The notes: generated by a model from the sequence alone, not told the origin. Counted from the first letter of the stretch, positions 37,108-44,844 are shown. The stretch is 46,056 bases of DNA from Ignavibacteria bacterium (GCA_021286645.1 JAJTBZ010000056.1:1-46056); one strand, 5' to 3'. Translations and numbers: made by a program.

Positions 37108-37141
37108 AAAAAAAAAGCCCTTCCTGTAACGGAAGGGCTTT
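37108..37141 (-). terminator. Attenuator terminator in the cysK leader
   Basis: Perfect 11-base stem AAAGCCCTTCC/GGAAGGGCTTT (37141-37131 with 37124-37114 read on the minus strand), six-base loop, then nine T. It lies between the Cys-rich leader ORF (31 bases behind its stop) and the cysK start (about 40 bases ahead), so it stops transcription before cysK unless broken. Confidence 0.9.
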
Positions 37142-37194
37142 AGTAATAAATATAATATATGTAAATACTATTTAGATACAGGCCTCCCGTTCAG
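37124..37194 (-). promoter_or_regulatory. Antiterminator pairing of the cysK attenuator
   Basis: On the minus-strand RNA, CUGAACGGGAGG (37194-37183, leader codons 19-23) can pair with CCUUCCGUUACAG (37136-37124): 12 pairs, one of them G-U, with one bulged A. This uses six bases of the terminator's 5' arm, its loop and the first base of its 3' arm, so the two folds exclude each other. A small stem GACU/AGUC (37205-37202 with 37197-37194) sits between the Cys codons and the antiterminator arm. Confidence 0.7.
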
Positions 37195-37249
37195 ACTGGC
37201 AAGTCTTACAACAGCAACAACAATTTGCCATAAAGTGAGCAGGGGTCAT
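37172..37249 (-). CDS. Cys-rich leader peptide of cysK
   Basis: A 25-codon ORF. It starts at ATG 37249 after AAGGA at nine bases spacing and ends with TAA at 37172. Cysteines are residues 10-14 (five in a row, codons TGT TGT TGC TGT TGT), 17 and 24: seven in 25. There is no signal or domain. The position, the Cys run and the downstream terminator/antiterminator pair fit a ribosome-stalling leader peptide: scarce Cys-tRNA would stall the ribosome on the Cys codons, leave 37194-37183 free, form the antiterminator and allow cysK transcription. With ample cysteine the ribosome reaches the stop codon, covers that arm, and the terminator forms. A metal-binding microprotein is an alternative reading but does not explain the RNA pairing. 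Confidence 0.8.
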   Translation of the reverse strand: MTPAHFMANCCCCCKTCQSEREACI

Positions 37250-37389
37250 TATTTTTTATCCTTATTTCTTGGTTTACATTAATAAAATAAATTATTTTAC
37301 GCAAAAATCAAATTTAAATTGATTTAATAATGGAACATAATAACTTCCAATTTGGTTCCACATATAAATAGAAATCATGCGGCTATACC
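37250..37389. promoter_or_regulatory. Divergent promoter region, cysK leader / PLP gene
   Basis: AT-rich spacer between the divergent cysK leader and PLP gene. On the minus strand TAAATTTG (37316-37309) matches the TAnnTTTG -7 consensus exactly and would start the leader transcript about 50 bases before the leader ATG; no good -33 TTG is seen at the usual distance. No equally clear plus-strand promoter is visible. Confidence 0.45.
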
Positions 37390-38535
37390 ATGCACTTACA
37401 AACACTTTTATCGGGACATATACATAATCCTGAATTACCGGACCCATTTGGGGCCACACATTTTCCTATATATCAATCGGCTACATTCGATCTAAAGAAG
37501 CAGGAAAGCGACTCGCCTTTCGACTATTCCCGCACCTCAAACCCGACACGCGCGGCACTTGAAAACATCCTGGCAGTCGCAGAACAGGGTTGCGGTGCTG
37601 TATGCACCAATACGGGCCTTTCAGCTATTGCTCTGGTTCTTGAATCAATTATTGCCAGCGGAGACAGCATCCTTACAGATTTTGATCTATATGGAGGAAG
37701 CAATCGTTTATTAGGAGTACTTTCTTCCCGCTATAATGTTTCAATTATTCGTGCAGATTTAAGCGATGCAGAAAAAGTGCAAAGTATATTACGAGATAAA
37801 AAAATCTCTATTGTGTTATGCGAGTCGCCAACCAATCCGGGACTAAAAATAATTGATATACAGGCCCTTGCTTCACTGTGTCACCAATACGGAACTCTTC
37901 TTGCAGTGGATAACAGCCTTGCTACTTTTGCTTCGCAAAAGCCACTTAACCTGGGGGCCGATTTCAGCATTCTTTCAACTACAAAATATGTTTCCGGGCA
38001 CGGGGCTACAGTTGCAGGCGCGGCAATAGCGAAACTGCCTAAACATCTGGAAGCACTTCGTTTTTACGCGAACGCCCAGGGACGCACACAAGCGCCCATG
38101 GAAGCCTTTTTGGTTTCACTGGGCCTGCCAACCCTTGAGTTACGGATGAAGGCACAGGAGGCTTCCGCGAGCCAAATAGCAGACTTTTTAGCAACACTGC
38201 CAGCTGTTCACAATTTGCGGTTCCCATTTTCGAATTTGCACCCTCAATCAGCTCTGGCAAAACGACAAATGAAAATTTGTCCTTCCGTCATTACATTTGA
38301 GCTGGAGTCGGCTGAAAAAGCCGGCAACTTTGTTTCGCGCACAAAATTATTTGGAGAGAAAGTTTCTTTTGGCAATGCAGATTCTCGTATTGAACAACCA
38401 TCAAAACTCAGCCACGCATCAATGAATAAAGAGCAACTTAGCCAGGCAGGTATTTCGCAAGCCACAATACGACTGGCAATTGGTTTGGAACACCCGGATG
38501 ATTTGCAGGAGGATATCGCGAATGCACTTAAATAA
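37390..38535 (+). CDS. Cys/Met metabolism PLP-dependent enzyme (trans-sulfuration type)
   Basis: 381-residue fold-type I PLP enzyme of the cystathionine gamma-synthase / beta-lyase / gamma-lyase / O-acylhomoserine sulfhydrylase family. It has YSRTSNPTRAALE near 46-58, the aromatic stacking Tyr101 in DLYGGSNRL, Asp174 in LLAVDNSLAT, and Schiff-base Lys199 in STTKYVSGHGA. Which reaction it catalyses cannot be decided from sequence alone. It is divergent from cysK and overlaps the next PLP gene, so a role in the cysteine-homocysteine-methionine branch is likely. No Shine-Dalgarno precedes the ATG. Confidence 0.9.
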   Translation: MHLQTLLSGHIHNPELPDPFGATHFPIYQSATFDLKKQESDSPFDYSRTSNPTRAALENILAVAEQGCGAVCTNTGLSAIALVLESIIASGDSILTDFDLYGGSNRLLGVLSSRYNVSIIRADLSDAEKVQSILRDKKISIVLCESPTNPGLKIIDIQALASLCHQYGTLLAVDNSLATFASQKPLNLGADFSILSTTKYVSGHGATVAGAAIAKLPKHLEALRFYANAQGRTQAPMEAFLVSLGLPTLELRMKAQEASASQIADFLATLPAVHNLRFPFSNLHPQSALAKRQMKICPSVITFELESAEKAGNFVSRTKLFGEKVSFGNADSRIEQPSKLSHASMNKEQLSQAGISQATIRLAIGLEHPDDLQEDIANALK

Positions 38536-40018
38536 TAGCTCTCTACCTTTTACTTTACAGCATATCCCTTGCGGGCAGGCAGTACCTCCGGGGAACCCTC
38601 ATGCAATAACAGTTTCATTACCCACACTCAGCGATGTAATTGGATACGAAGAGAAGCACCCTCATATAATGCGTAATTTACAGTCCGGGTACCCTCGTTT
38701 TTTTACGAATGGGTTGGTTAGCAGGGCAACAGAAGTACTCAGCAGTCAGTTGAATTTGCAGCCGAACCTCTGTTTTGTACCAGTTTCATCTCGAACTGCC
38801 TTTTTCGGTATATCACGTATACTTTCTGGTACTGAATATCAAATTATTGAGGGTGAATTTCCCGGAATTATCATCCGCAACGACAGCCCCAATTTTCAAC
38901 GTCTAAAAACATATTTACAAAATACGGGATTTATTCCTTCTTCCAGACAGGCAGAAGATTTCCTTATTAAGACAGGCGAACTTGAAATACCATATCCGGA
39001 AGAACGCGCTCCGTTGTATTCAGCCGAAAAAACAATTATAGCACAATTGGCAGAAGCATACTCGGTTACTTTTCCTGACTCTATATTATTGGCATGTAAC
39101 GGGATGAACGCTATACAGGCTGTAGTGCAAGCAATTACCAATGAATTGTGTAGTAAGCAAAAGAAAAAAATACTTCAATTCGGTTGGCTTTATCTCGATA
39201 CAATGGCACTACTGCATAATACCGATAATTGTACAACAATCATAAATTGCCAGGACTTTGAAGAAATCGAAAAGTATATTACCGGCAATTATCAATCGAT
39301 AGCGGCTGTAGTTACCGAGCTGCCAACAAACCCGTTGTTGCAGGTACCGGATATTCCCCGACTTTCAAAAATTTTACGACAATATGATATACCCCTGATA
39401 GTTGATAGCAGTTGTGGAACAGGCTGGTGCTTTAATTTGTCTCCATACGCGGATATAATAATAGAAAGCCTTACAAAATTTGCTTGCGGGCATGCAGATT
39501 CAATGATGGGAGCAATAGTATTTCCCGAGAATTCATTAGTGTTTTCGCTGCGTAAAAAAGTTAGGCAATTTGTTTCCGCGCCTCATTTTTCTGATGTTCA
39601 GCGGGTTGCCCATACAATACAGTCATATAAGCAAAGAGTTATGATTAGCAGCCAAACCGCCAACAATTTCATTGAATATTGCAACAGTATACCAGGCATT
39701 GCAAAAGTTTTCTACGCTGATATTCGCGGCATTTATGATAAAAGCTTCATGAAATATACTCCACCGATCTGTAGTGTGGTTTTCCAAAAACCTCTCGCGC
39801 AGGTGTATGAGAGGCTGCATATTGTAAAGGGGCCCAGTTTTGGAACACAATTTACTTTGGGTATGGCTTACGTTTACCTTGCACATTATGATTTATTACA
39901 AACACCAGCCGGGCGTACACGCTTAAATGAAGCGGGGCTTGATGAAGGATTGCTTCGCGTTTCCATTGGGACAGAACCAATTGATGATTTGGTGCGTGTA
40001 TTCAACGCAGCTTTGTAA
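38522..40018 (+). CDS. Second, longer Cys/Met-type PLP enzyme (STR2-like)
   Basis: 498-residue fold-type I PLP enzyme related to, but distant from, the gene before it. Lys319 in IIESLTKFACGHADSMMGA lines up with the Schiff-base Lys of the Cys/Met family; VDSSCGTGW near 294 holds the cofactor Asp, and ELPTNPLLQVPDI matches the ESPTNP segment. The extra N-terminal ~150 residues (including SGYPRFFTN) recall the long fungal-type cystathionine gamma-synthases. The start is ATG 38522, inside the previous gene: AGGAGG lies nine bases upstream and the two genes overlap by 14 bases, giving tight translational coupling. The two proteins may form a hetero-oligomer or do consecutive steps. Confidence 0.8.
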   Translation: MHLNNSSLPFTLQHIPCGQAVPPGNPHAITVSLPTLSDVIGYEEKHPHIMRNLQSGYPRFFTNGLVSRATEVLSSQLNLQPNLCFVPVSSRTAFFGISRILSGTEYQIIEGEFPGIIIRNDSPNFQRLKTYLQNTGFIPSSRQAEDFLIKTGELEIPYPEERAPLYSAEKTIIAQLAEAYSVTFPDSILLACNGMNAIQAVVQAITNELCSKQKKKILQFGWLYLDTMALLHNTDNCTTIINCQDFEEIEKYITGNYQSIAAVVTELPTNPLLQVPDIPRLSKILRQYDIPLIVDSSCGTGWCFNLSPYADIIIESLTKFACGHADSMMGAIVFPENSLVFSLRKKVRQFVSAPHFSDVQRVAHTIQSYKQRVMISSQTANNFIEYCNSIPGIAKVFYADIRGIYDKSFMKYTPPICSVVFQKPLAQVYERLHIVKGPSFGTQFTLGMAYVYLAHYDLLQTPAGRTRLNEAGLDEGLLRVSIGTEPIDDLVRVFNAAL

Positions 40019-40023
40019 AAATA

Positions 40024-40875
40024 CTATTTGGTGTTAGAACAATCATAATCTATGGATTCCAAATTACCGGAAAAATAGATTAGCCTTCCGGCAGGAAGTT
40101 TCCATTCAGCAGTAACGGATCCGGGAATCTTTCTTCCATTGTAATCCCGATATTCACCAACAGCAGCACGCCACGGATACTTCACCGGAACACCATTACC
40201 ATCATCCATATACCGATCCCCGGTGTCGAAAGAAATCATTTCTCCTTTATCTGATATGGTAAATACGCCCTGTACAGTAATTCCATTATCATCAATTCTT
40301 GCCAACACATGAGAGTCATCTATCTGCTCCCACGTAATATATGGTTGCAGGCAAACTGAAGGAAGGAACAGCGCCTCGGATAGAAATGTAACTAATCCTG
40401 AATGATTGATTTCTTCATTCTTCACATCAAACAGAGTAAATGATTTTAACAACATGCCTTTCATGTTCCCTTTACCTTCCCTATATAGGTCACGCCCCTG
40501 AAAAGGCATACCTAAAAAGCTGGCATCAATAAATGCTATTCGGGCAGGCGGCATTACACTATTATATTGCTCGTATGTAATTTGCATGAAGTCTTTATCA
40601 GGGCGTAGTTTTATTTTCGCATTACTATAACGCATTCTACAATTTGCCGGTATCGGTTTTCCAATCATACCGCAAAAATGCAGGTAGCGCCGAACCGGTT
40701 CCGGTAGAGTTGCGATATCTGCTTCACGAAGAATTTTTGGTTGTAAGTCACTAGTCTTTAAAATCCGAGCCGTTTCGGCTTTATATAATGCCTGTATTGG
40801 CGAAGGTTTACAATAGATGTACAGGCAGACCGTAACCAGAATGGAAATAACAAGGAGTAAAATCTTCAGTAACAT
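40024..40875 (-). CDS. DUF6544-like membrane-anchored protein
   Basis: 283-residue protein with one N-terminal membrane helix (about 3-22) and a strand-rich remainder. The stretch LPEPVRRYLHFCGMIGKPIP near residue 57 is characteristic of the DUF6544 family (PVxRYL followed by G-IGKP). Function of the family is unknown. The rest has repeated short strands (SFTLFDVKNEEINHSGLVTFLSEALFLP, YMDDGNGVPVKYPWRA, PGSVTAEWKLPAGRLIYF). It converges on the second PLP gene with only five bases between the stops and no terminator. Confidence 0.7.
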   Translation of the reverse strand: MLLKILLLVISILVTVCLYIYCKPSPIQALYKAETARILKTSDLQPKILREADIATLPEPVRRYLHFCGMIGKPIPANCRMRYSNAKIKLRPDKDFMQITYEQYNSVMPPARIAFIDASFLGMPFQGRDLYREGKGNMKGMLLKSFTLFDVKNEEINHSGLVTFLSEALFLPSVCLQPYITWEQIDDSHVLARIDDNGITVQGVFTISDKGEMISFDTGDRYMDDGNGVPVKYPWRAAVGEYRDYNGRKIPGSVTAEWKLPAGRLIYFSGNLESIDYDCSNTK

Positions 40876-41043
40876 AATATGTGTCGAATTTTATTATCTG
40901 TATTCCGAAAAATACAGAGAAGGATTGACTATAATGAAGATTTTTCATAAATGGCCAGGAGGCACAACGCACGGCTAAAAAGCCTGATAAGTTGTATAAT
41001 CAGTACTGTTCTTCCAACAGAATTTTATGAAAATGAAAGTTAC

Positions 41044-41074
41044 TTGACTGAATGGCAGAACAAATGTATTTTAG
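41044..41074 (+). promoter_or_regulatory. Candidate promoter of the NlpC/P60-like gene
   Basis: TTGAC at 41044-41048 and TATTTTAG at 41067-41074, about 20 bases apart, resemble the Bacteroidota -33/-7 pair with one mismatch in the -7 box. It is 28 bases before the ATG. Confidence 0.4.
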
Positions 41075-41102
41075 TGTATATTTAATTACAATTCAATAGA
41101 CA

Positions 41103-41744
41103 ATGAAAACAAAAATATTTTTTCTTCTACTTGTCCTTTCAATATCTCTGCGTTGCCAGGAACTGCAAAGCGTTAATGAGAATGGAAAAAAATTGAGAGA
41201 CTATTATGAAAGTCTGCAAGTAACCAAATATTGGCTTGCCGGGCATCATGTCGATTGGGAATCCGGTGTACGCGATGACCCCGGAGCAGAACATGGAATC
41301 AGTACACACTGCAGTGCTTTTGCTGCAGCAGCATGTTCACGTATGGGCATTTACATCTTACGTCCCCCCAAGCATAAGCAATTATTACTTGCGAATGCAC
41401 AATTTGAATGGTTACAAACACCTGAAGCTCAAAAGGAAGGGTGGCTGCGAATTAATGAGGAGAGCTGGATTGAAACATTCGTAACCGCTCAAAATATGGC
41501 CAATACCGGATACGCCGTTGTTGCAGTGTGTCAAAACCCTGACCCCAAATCGCCCGGACATATAGCACTAATAATGCCCTCAGACGAAACTTTCGAAAAT
41601 ATCTCAGAAATGGGTCCGGCAGTTATTCAGGCGGGCAGGCAAAACAGTGACTCATTTCATTTACGGCAAGGATTTTCGAATCATATAATCGAATGGCCCG
41701 AACCGGGAATTTGGTTTTACTACAATATTCAGCGATACGAATAA
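41103..41744 (+). CDS. Exported NlpC/P60-like papain-fold protein
   Basis: 213-residue secreted protein with a hydrophobic signal (about 3-18; Cys18 follows but the lipobox is poor). The core resembles NlpC/P60 or CHAP amidases: candidate nucleophile Cys70 in THCSAFAAAACSRMGI, comparable to the DCSGFV motif, and candidate catalytic His153 in SPGHIALIM, comparable to PGHVGIY, with a polar residue such as Asn181 (AGRQN) behind. This predicts cleavage of peptide bonds in cell-wall material, but the family is not certain and the substrate could differ. It stands alone behind its own promoter and ends at a shared terminator. Confidence 0.65.
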   Translation: MKTKIFFLLLVLSISLRCQELQSVNENGKKLRDYYESLQVTKYWLAGHHVDWESGVRDDPGAEHGISTHCSAFAAAACSRMGIYILRPPKHKQLLLANAQFEWLQTPEAQKEGWLRINEESWIETFVTAQNMANTGYAVVAVCQNPDPKSPGHIALIMPSDETFENISEMGPAVIQAGRQNSDSFHLRQGFSNHIIEWPEPGIWFYYNIQRYE

Positions 41745-41763
41745 GTGACGTTTAAAACAATAA

Positions 41764-41786
41764 AAGCCGCGAGTGCGGCTTCTATT
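41764..41786. terminator. Bidirectional terminator between convergent genes
   Basis: Perfect seven-base stem (41764-41770 with 41775-41781) with a GAGT loop, located between the NlpC-like gene and the RNA-binding protein gene. T-rich sequence follows on both strands, better on the minus strand. Confidence 0.75.
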
Positions 41787-41805
41787 GTTCATTAGCAATA
41801 TAATA

Positions 41806-42168
41806 TTATCTTCTGAATCCAGGTCTTCCGCCACCGCTGCGGTTACCATCAAAATTACCACCACGGCTGTTTCCGCCTGGTCTTCCACCAGGTCTTCCAC
41901 CGCCACGATTATTTCCATGGCTATCGGTTTTAGGACGCGCTACGTTTACAACCAACTTTCTACCATTTACTTCTTTGGCATTTAAGTTCTTGATTGCTTC
42001 TTCAGCCTCTGCATCCACCGGCATATCAACAAACGCGAATCCCTTAGATTCTCCGCTCATCATATCTTTAATAACTTTAACGTTGCTTACTTTACCAAAG
42101 GCTGCAAATTCATTTGTCAACTCTTCAGCAGAGGTTTCTTTTGCGAGGTTTCCTACATAGATGTTCAT
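41806..42168 (-). CDS. RRM RNA-binding protein with Gly/Arg-rich tail
   Basis: 120-residue single-RRM protein, the type often induced by cold in cyanobacteria and Bacteroidota. RNP2 is IYVGNL (3-8) and RNP1 is KGFAFVDM (42-49), with three aromatic RNA-contacting positions intact. After residue 85 comes a low-complexity tail of GGRPGG/RGG-like repeats (GNNRGGGRPGGRPGG...), which adds non-specific RNA binding. GGAG lies six bases before the ATG. A 350-base spacer lies upstream. Confidence 0.95.
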   Translation of the reverse strand: MNIYVGNLAKETSAEELTNEFAAFGKVSNVKVIKDMMSGESKGFAFVDMPVDAEAEEAIKNLNAKEVNGRKLVVNVARPKTDSHGNNRGGGRPGGRPGGNSRGGNFDGNRSGGGRPGFRR

Positions 42169-42522
42169 TATAGCTCCAATTAAATGGTAGAAAAAAAAAA
42201 TAATTATTGAGTACAGTACAAATCAGCTCAATAAATGTAAAATAATTTATGACCGAAACGGAAAACACCAATATGAATTGATAATCAGAATTTGGGGCTA
42301 TAGTGTCTCATAGTAATCACTTCGTGAGGTGTATCCAATAAGAAAACAGCGTTTGCCCTCCGCTTCAAAAGTCAGTAGAAAACTTAGTACAAATCTTGAA
42401 ATTATACAATAGGTTGTAAAAATATTTTTTTTACTGTGTATCACGGAGCACATGAGCAAAATGATGCTTCAAAATACATTCCACCACGGCAGAGGGGTAT
42501 TTTCTGCCGTGGTGTGGTAATA
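42169..42522. other. 354-base intergenic region upstream of the RRM gene
   Basis: No supported gene. It holds an eight-base inverted repeat TTATTGAG/CTCAATAA (42204-42211 with 42227-42234) in the presumed RRM leader and a 12-base hairpin at 42482-42514 near the stop of the HD gene. The length leaves room for a long 5' UTR, but none can be proven. A 22-codon plus-strand ORF at 42452-42520 is not convincing. Confidence 0.5.
42482..42514 (-). terminator. Hairpin downstream of the HD-domain gene
   Basis: Perfect 12-base stem (42482-42493 with 42503-42514) with a nine-base loop, eight bases past the HD-gene stop. The minus-strand T run behind it is weak, so termination is only probable. Confidence 0.6.
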
Positions 42523-43701
42523 TTATAATTTTGGGTAGTCGAGAAGTAATTCATTCGCGTATTCACGAACGCAGGGCCACTCGGAATTCTGAAGTTTCAC
42601 GATGTTAGCCTCATACGCTTTTTCCATGTGGACAATACGGCTGCCCTGCCTGCGCTCGAACAGGCATTCTAATACCAATGCCATCTGATCACATGTACGA
42701 ACCAATGAATCCACAGAGAAAAGATCCCTGTCATTAAAATCGACGAGGAGATTTAACCGAACCAGTTCTTTGCGGACAGGCTCAGGCACGGTTGCGATAA
42801 ATTCAGCGACAAGTTTTTCTTCGACTAATTCAATAGTATTTGGCCGCTTTTTATCGATAATTTCTTTTACCGGAGTAATAATATCTCCCGTGAGGCTTTC
42901 GGGTACATCGTGAAATAAAGCACGAAGCAACGCACTATAGATGAATTCATTATCCAATTCAGCAGCTTTTTGTTCCCTGCTGAGATGCGAAAACAGAAGC
43001 GCGAATACTGCAACTACGAATGTGTGTCCCATAACCGTACTTTCAATAGACCGGTTAATGGTATTCCATCTTCTCAGGTATTTCAGATGCCGTATAGTAT
43101 CAAAATAATCTTTGAGTGAGTTGAACGATTTTTCAAATCGAATCAGGTAGTCCGGGTTAATTTTGTTGATTTCGTCCTGTAAATCTGCATATATTTTTTT
43201 ATAACGGGGAGTATTAAATACTACCATATTATAGGAACATTCTTCCATTGCAACCTTGTACTGACAATAGGAAATTAATTCCTCAATTAAGTCTTTTGTT
43301 TCAAGGCTTACCCCGGAATTAAGCGACTCATAATGGCCTTCATAGGTAAGATATTTTTCCAGTGTCCCGGAAATAAGACGGGGGAACAAGGCAGCAGAAT
43401 GGCGCGCAGTTTCATTTATCAGATGTTTCCACAAATCCGAATCAATTTGACGGATAATATTTCTTGAGGAAACAGATACATCGGAAAGTGTATGCTTACT
43501 GAAGGATTTTAGCAAACAGCGGGTAAGAAGTATTTCAATTTCACTATTTGTTAAATTCAATTCATCTTTTGCAATTGCAAAAGCAATATGCGTATAATAC
43601 GCAATATTTTCCGATTCCATCCAGGTTTCAACCTGAGGCATTAAATTCCACCGCTTAAGGCTCATTATTGTGGCGAGCGCTTCTAATAAAGTAGTAGCCA
43701 T
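42523..43701 (-). CDS. HD-domain (YfbR-like) protein with a second, degenerate HD repeat
   Basis: 392-residue protein. The C-terminal half (about 205-350) is an HD domain like YfbR-type 5'-nucleotidases: RRWNTINRS, His226 in MGHTF, His264-Asp265 in FHDVPES, and Asp338 in TCDQM. The N-terminal region (about 12-90) starts with a similar LKRWNLMPQVETW and appears to be a second copy in which the metal ligands are lost (Tyr36 in place of the first His; no HD pair). Such enzymes act on deoxynucleoside monophosphates or related substrates. The frame opens earlier at 43761, but ATG 43701 has AGGAG at five bases. Confidence 0.8.
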   Translation of the reverse strand: MATTLLEALATIMSLKRWNLMPQVETWMESENIAYYTHIAFAIAKDELNLTNSEIEILLTRCLLKSFSKHTLSDVSVSSRNIIRQIDSDLWKHLINETARHSAALFPRLISGTLEKYLTYEGHYESLNSGVSLETKDLIEELISYCQYKVAMEECSYNMVVFNTPRYKKIYADLQDEINKINPDYLIRFEKSFNSLKDYFDTIRHLKYLRRWNTINRSIESTVMGHTFVVAVFALLFSHLSREQKAAELDNEFIYSALLRALFHDVPESLTGDIITPVKEIIDKKRPNTIELVEEKLVAEFIATVPEPVRKELVRLNLLVDFNDRDLFSVDSLVRTCDQMALVLECLFERRQGSRIVHMEKAYEANIVKLQNSEWPCVREYANELLLDYPKL

Positions 43702-43767
43702 CGTGCTCCTTGATATTATTAAAAAAAATCTATCCCGGTTCCGAAGAAAAACGGAATGCAAATATAA

Positions 43768-44712
43768 TTAATTTGTGAGAATTACCTTACCCCGAATCCC
43801 ACCTTTTTCCAACAGTGTAAATGCTTCCCTGGCCTTGCTCATCGGAAGTTCCAAACCTATATGCGGCCGCACAGTTTTTGAGAGCCAGAGATTTTCTATC
43901 CGGGTATAATCTTCGGCTTTGCCTCTCATATTAGCCGCTGCCAGCCGGTATTTTCCAAAAATTTTCTGCCGGAACGACTCCAGAATTAATCCGGGCATAA
44001 ATAACGTACTAAGAAATAAGCCACCTTCTACGAGTGACGGCCTAACCTGATTAAAACGCGCGGATCCATGAGCATCGAATACAACATCGTACCGCATCTC
44101 ACCGCCAAACACATCAACCGTCCGATAATCAAGAACAGTATGCGCGCCCAACTCGATCGCGAAAGGGGCATTGGCCATACTGCAAACACCAGTTACCTCA
44201 GCACCGGCATGGCGCGCAATCTGAATTGCAAAATGCCCGACTCCACCCGAGGCCCCGGTTACAAGGATTTTCTTATTGTGCAGGTCCCCACTTAACCGAA
44301 CAGCATTTAGTGCTGTTAGCCCGGCTACCGGCAGGGATGCTGCCTCGGTAAAAGACATACCCTCCGGAATCATGTGAAGAGCAGATGGTTCAACAGTAAT
44401 AAAATCGGCAAAAGCGCCGGGTTTTCGAAATACCGTATTTATAAAACCATACACCCGATCACCAGGCTTAAAACCACTGACTTGCTTGTCGACCTCTTGC
44501 ACTACTCCCGCGAAATCGCCGCCAAGTATTTTGGGGAATCGATTTCCGGTTAACAATTTCATTTGGCCCGCCCGTATTTTATAATCCAAAGGATTCAACG
44601 ATACAGCCTTAACCTCAATAAATACTTTCTTTTTTATCAGTACAGGATCACCGATTTCTCCATATTCAAGAACTTCGGGGCCACCATATTTTTGTATATA
44701 TACAGCTTTCAT
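43768..44712 (-). CDS. Zinc-free MDR oxidoreductase (quinone reductase-like)
   Basis: 314-residue medium-chain dehydrogenase/reductase. N-terminal GroES-like half (KYGGPEVLEYGEIGDPV, then GGDFAGVV and PGDRVYGF), then a Rossmann half with VTGASGGVGHFAIQ at 151-164. The catalytic-zinc Cys/His pattern of alcohol dehydrogenases is missing, which places it with NADPH:quinone oxidoreductases and related enone reductases. Substrate unknown. The stop lies 66 bases before the HD gene start, so the two may share a transcript. Confidence 0.88.
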   Translation of the reverse strand: MKAVYIQKYGGPEVLEYGEIGDPVLIKKKVFIEVKAVSLNPLDYKIRAGQMKLLTGNRFPKILGGDFAGVVQEVDKQVSGFKPGDRVYGFINTVFRKPGAFADFITVEPSALHMIPEGMSFTEAASLPVAGLTALNAVRLSGDLHNKKILVTGASGGVGHFAIQIARHAGAEVTGVCSMANAPFAIELGAHTVLDYRTVDVFGGEMRYDVVFDAHGSARFNQVRPSLVEGGLFLSTLFMPGLILESFRQKIFGKYRLAAANMRGKAEDYTRIENLWLSKTVRPHIGLELPMSKAREAFTLLEKGGIRGKVILTN

Positions 44713-44782
44713 TTGTTATCCGGCAAAATGGAACATACTTTCTAAAAATACGGAATGAACCGCGGGTAACAATGCGGTTCAA

Positions 44783-44823
44783 AAATAAAAAAAACGCTGT
44801 CCGGAAATACCAGACAGCGTTTT
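44783..44823 (-). terminator. Strong intrinsic terminator of the C10 peptidase gene
   Basis: Perfect 11-base stem (44791-44801 with 44813-44823) with an 11-base loop. Read on the minus strand it runs into eight T (the last four from the stem). It lies 22 bases past the peptidase stop. Confidence 0.9.
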
Positions 44824-44844
44824 CAAATTACCTGTGCTTTATAA

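Noticed and set aside
37114-37141. Reading the hairpin as the plus-strand terminator of an upstream gene
   Set aside because: No plus-strand gene ends there; the nine-base A run precedes the stem on the plus strand, so the T tail exists only on the minus strand, in the cysK direction.
37071-37389. SAM, T-box or other known riboswitch upstream of cysK
   Set aside because: No conserved T-box or SAM-aptamer motifs can be recognised, and the ORF, Cys run and alternative stems explain the leader more simply.
42452-42520. 22-codon plus-strand ORF with a GGAG Shine-Dalgarno
   Set aside because: It mostly encodes the 12-base hairpin of the opposite-strand gene's 3' end, has no downstream partner gene on its strand and no biased codons.
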